64,000 nt of DNA from JABFXX01 sp964419605 (GTDB lineage Bacteria > Myxococcota_A > Polyangia > Haliangiales > Haliangiaceae). The first letter of the stretch is position 1; every line of letters begins with the position of its first letter. Positions 61,901 through 64,000 of this stretch are shown here, one piece after another. The notes under the pieces are model-generated. The model made no database searches. It was not told where the DNA came from and worked only from the letters and a program-made list of their open reading frames with translations. The stretch covers positions 1-64,000 of the forward strand of contig CAYQQM010000019.1 in the NCBI GenBank assembly GCA_964419605.1. The letters run 5' to 3'. A program made the position numbers and the translations under genes.

Positions 61901-64000
61901 GATGTATGCAACCAGTGGCTAAGCCTCGCTTTGGTGTAGTCGATGTCTCCATCGGGCGTAGGTCGCGCCAATGGCAGCACGTGTTTGTCCCAGTAGAAAC
62001 TATTGCGCCAGGTCAGGTAGGTGTTGAACACGCCGGGCGGCGCCACCGGGTCGTAGTTGGCGATTCCCGGCGCTGCGTGAAGGAACTCGAGGCGCTCTGA
62101 AAACCCCATCGGGTCGACTATTTCGAGGAAACGCGAGTTGCCGCCGCGTTGTCCGTAGCGGAAGCGCGTCGTTCCGTAGGGCGTGGTCAGCGAATTGACC
62201 AGGCCAGAATCGTCGTAGGTAACCGACGACGTAAGGCCGATGACGTCAGTGATTGAGGCAAGCTGGCCGGTCGGCAGATAGCGGATCACAGCGGCGCGCC
62301 CAAACGGGTCCGCAATCCGAGTGACGAGCAGTGGATTGTCCGCTTCATAACTGAACCCGGTGTTGCGGCCGGTTGCGTCCGTGATCGAGACGAGGCGAAG
62401 CTGACGGTCGTAATTGAGCGTAAGCGCGTTGCCGGCCGGATCGACGATCTGGGTCAGGAACACGCGACGCGGGCCGGTCGCCGCACCGTCGAGCAGCGCG
62501 AACACCTGCTTGCCTCCGCTGGGCATGCGCAGCTCATACGATGTGACCGGTCCGGTTGCGGGAATCCTCACCAGAACTGCCTGCATCTGGGCCTCGGGCC
62601 CGAACTCGCCGGTCGCCGCGTTGTACCGGCCACCATTGGTCGGATAGCTAACCGAACCGCCACCGGCGACAATGCGCAACACGCCGACCCCAGGAGCCGC
62701 GGGGTAATCCTGGATATAGGACAGGACGTTCAATGTCCACTTGGGACTGACGTTGAAGAACCCAAAGGTCGCGGGCTGGTTTGCCTCGCGCTGGTTGTAG
62801 ATCAATCGAACGTAGACCGGTGGCCCAATCGCGGGCGCATACCCAACGGGAATGTCGCTAAGGTGGAGACTACCCAGCATGGTATGCGCGTTGTAACCGC
62901 ACATGCCCTGGCAGCTGCACGACGCGCTGGTTGGCGAATTGGGATCCGCGCAAGAGTCTCGGATCGTGTCATCCGCGGGAGTCGTCGAGCCGATCTGACT
63001 TGTGCTGGTGAACCCCTTCCCGTAGATTCGGCTCGCTTCGCGCCGAGAAGCCATGCGCCATCGCGGGTCTTGCGCTGCGTCCTCGGGTACCAAAAAGAAG
63101 CCGGTGGTCTCGCTGTCGATCGCGTCGCGGTTCACCAAAAGTTCATCGCTGCCAAAGCCAAAGGTGGGATCTTTGATCACGTAGCCGCCGTCACGTTCAC
63201 CGACGATCGCGGCAAAGTGGCGAACGCGCCAGTGAACCACCGACGGCACCGGGATAGCCTGCCCCGGCTCGCGGTAGATCAGCCGATAGCGAAACTTGAC
63301 CTGATCGGCGACGCGGCCGAGTTGCGCGAGCGAAAAGCCGCGCGGCCCAGAGCGCTGTTGGTCTACCAACGCGATCGCGTCGCGGCGAGCATCGCGCGCA
63401 ATGAGCAGATTCTTCAGAGCAATCGGTCCACACAGATAGGCGATTCCTGGTTGATTGCGCATGATCCAAGCGCCTTCTTGGGCACCGGTCATCGTTTCGG
63501 TAGCCGGCCCAGTCAGTGGCCGGTTGCCCACGTCGAGAAAAAGCCGACCGAGATCCTCAACCCGACCAAGCCGGGCGTACATGCGGGCAAGCTCGCCGAC
63601 CGCGCGGTCAACAAGCGCTTTGGCGCGAACATCGGCGGCCGCGCGCCCTTCGTTCCATGCGGTGCGCCAGCTCTCGAGTGCGCGTTCGAAATATCCTGCA
63701 CGGTAGTAGGCAAATCCAAGATTTGTGAGCACCGCAACTCGCCATCCCGAACTCGGATGGGACTGAGCGAACCGCGCGAGCCCAGCGAGTGGGAAGGCAT
63801 CGTGGGCTTTCGCTGTGACCGCCTGGAATACGGAGATCGCGGCGTCAAGCGCGTTATCTTCGTCGGCAGTTGTTGGGCCCGTTGCCACAAGCGGCTCGTC
63901 GAGCCCGGCCACGATTCGTGCACCGCCGATGCGCGAAGGCGAAACGACGGAAGCAAGAGAACCTTTCTCTGCCAGCCGCGGGGACACCAAGGGAGCTCTC
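58984..64000 (-). CDS. Giant RHS-repeat protein with C39-like peptidase domain and metallopeptidase-like toxin tip; 5' end outside window
   Basis: The frame runs open to the window edge, so the N-terminus is incomplete (at least 1668 residues from 63990 downward). N-terminal TPR-like helices are followed by a papain-like C39 domain: Cys187 in CGPIALKNLL, His258 in WRVRHFAAI, Asp274 in VIKDP (numbering from 63990). Then come RHS/YD repeats (e.g. YAYDKLDLISATDRRGNVTTYTYD) over about 1100 residues, interrupted near residue 1250 by two hydrophobic helices. After the conserved RHS boundary (RDPIGENGGLNLYNYLRSPM) comes a variable tip of about 120 residues with HELVHVGQFRNG, an HExxH metallopeptidase-like motif. 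No immunity gene is evident next to it. Confidence 0.85.
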   Translation of the reverse strand, partial: RAPLVSPRLAEKGSLASVVSPSRIGGARIVAGLDEPLVATGPTTADEDNALDAAISVFQAVTAKAHDAFPLAGLARFAQSHPSSGWRVAVLTNLGFAYYRAGYFERALESWRTAWNEGRAAADVRAKALVDRAVGELARMYARLGRVEDLGRLFLDVGNRPLTGPATETMTGAQEGAWIMRNQPGIAYLCGPIALKNLLIARDARRDAIALVDQQRSGPRGFSLAQLGRVADQVKFRYRLIYREPGQAIPVPSVVHWRVRHFAAIVGERDGGYVIKDPTFGFGSDELLVNRDAIDSETTGFFLVPEDAAQDPRWRMASRREASRIYGKGFTSTSQIGSTTPADDTIRDSCADPNSPTSASCSCQGMCGYNAHTMLGSLHLSDIPVGYAPAIGPPVYVRLIYNQREANQPATFGFFNVSPKWTLNVLSYIQDYPAAPGVGVLRIVAGGGSVSYPTNGGRYNAATGEFGPEAQMQAVLVRIPATGPVTSYELRMPSGGKQVFALLDGAATGPRRVFLTQIVDPAGNALTLNYDRQLRLVSITDATGRNTGFSYEADNPLLVTRIADPFGRAAVIRYLPTGQLASITDVIGLTSSVTYDDSGLVNSLTTPYGTTRFRYGQRGGNSRFLEIVDPMGFSERLEFLHAAPGIANYDPVAPPGVFNTYLTWRNSFYWDKHVLPLARPTPDGDIDYTKARLSHWLHTSGGQTAPTLESTKNPLESRVWRTYPGQYWTYNEGTVNLPASISRVLDDNVTAQAATATYNRRGKPLATVDPKGRQTVFSYDTNDIDLLAVEQQIPGAQTPQRVTLARFTYNAQHLPLTSTDASGQITSYAYNAAGQLTAVTDPQQHVTTYGYDTIGRLTAITDASGAVVQTFAYDEFDRVASQTDAAGYSVAYEYDALDRLTRAVYPDATAEQYAYDKLDLISATDRRGNVTTYTYDANQRRTSVTDPLGQVTRFDYYENGVLKSISDPNGHVTSWDIDLQSRPIAKRYADGTTETIAYEATTSRVASVTDALGQAKRFGYDIDNRVTSISYPNAKQLTPSVQFVYDSVFPRLASMTDDTGQTTFAYHPITAPPTLGANQLLSIESPVAGAPANRDTVTYAYDELGRVVGKTINGRSETMTFDAVGRPDRVANPLDEFRYKYADATLRVSAIASTHGPRMNVDYYGPKGDSLLRQLTYTPSTGKALLAQYGYTYDANHNVLTFTRQEATSMDAARSLAKPTGATAGRISGALSGSPPSGADRFGAARAVLVGLVLLMLFVALIVRIRSTVQRAGRVLFAAGLGALCYLLSCGGAGQGEVTAYVYDEANRLTSVSGSSIPASPTRYAYDPASNITSITGGSAPTTTTYTETNAIAGATYDANGSPTALDGASYLWDAGNRLISATRDGIETRFAYDGLGRIVRIVEKSDAAVLSDHAYTWCGATRCLEHDNLQPGSPISKQYFSHGMISGNDSLYYVTDHLGSVRQLVDAASKIRAHYSYDPYGATTKPAGDLDSDIGFAGLATTAHAGLALAVFRAYDPQRQRWLNRDPIGENGGLNLYNYLRSPMRDTDSLGLRPLSDREKKMLLRYIPQIDLDSADLHEDGTPIWIKPSARAVTLGNDIYFRDGPPDTCSPGGLALLGHELVHVGQFRNGLDWVTYALDSERYEAPAYAMANRITEDLANSGSNCGCQPK

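Noticed and set aside
1..64000. tRNA or rRNA genes
   Set aside because: No cloverleaf with TTCGAA-type T-arm or rRNA-like sequence was noticed in the intergenic stretches.

Overview
This is a GC-rich, gene-dense chromosomal window, a scaffold with one 100-base N gap at 58352-58451. It most resembles a myxobacterium or related Myxococcota (inference). The reasons are the many secreted lipoproteins with beta-propeller, beta-helix, LamG and Cys-rich segments, a DUF4157-type protein, a very large RHS protein, split glyQ/glyS with PPDK, and long runs of overlapping genes. No rRNA, tRNA, CRISPR array or insertion sequence was recognised.

Regions: (1) 1-2557, an aldehyde dehydrogenase cut by the window edge, then a bacterial haemoglobin divergent from an NsrR-like Rrf2 regulator, a probable nitric-oxide response pair. 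(2) 2757-8392, a GT-B-like/coiled-coil protein, TerC, a GNAT-like protein, DUF1244 and TraB, with intergenic repeat elements and a stack of hairpins. (3) 8510-16393, a Tat phosphoesterase lipoprotein, a MenH-like hydrolase, a beta-helix lipoprotein, an orphan HExxH protein, an outer-membrane-like protein, an AI-2E-type permease and holA. (4) 16449-21934, a six-gene plus-strand run: amidohydrolase, membrane protein, M19 dipeptidase, pilin-like protein, cytochrome c lipoprotein and propeller protein. (5) 21929-33391, a SPOR protein, two coupled large lipoproteins, then glyQ-glyS-ppdK. (6) 33641-41428, a DUF4157 protein with an apparent frameshift, a propeller lipoprotein, a 1228-residue lipoprotein resembling exo-rhamnogalacturonan lyases, and a LamG lipoprotein. 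(7) 41681-52037, carB, a hairpin repeat element, a TPR lipoprotein, a GH65 phosphorylase with a beta-phosphoglucomutase-like enzyme, and a CapA-family lipoprotein.

(8) 52208-58858 is the most notable accessory block. It is a tightly packed operon encoding a nuclease-STAND NTPase with a large helical C-terminal part (split by what looks like one missing T), a protein with an Rx4H HEPN-type motif, and an AlbA_2/ATPase/winged-helix protein. It looks like an AVAST-like anti-phage defence locus with an unusual partner set. (9) 58984-64000 is an RHS protein with a C39-like peptidase domain near its N-terminus and a metallopeptidase-like C-terminal tip.

Two non-coding signals stand out. Intergenic elements at 6634-6784 and 45056-45249 share a conserved core but have different, self-complementary arms, and each arm starts at the stop codon of the upstream gene. 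One arm also occurs alone at 2757-2805. Three genes (near 34815, 54047 and 58145) appear to lack a single base, which points to either sequence error or recent decay.
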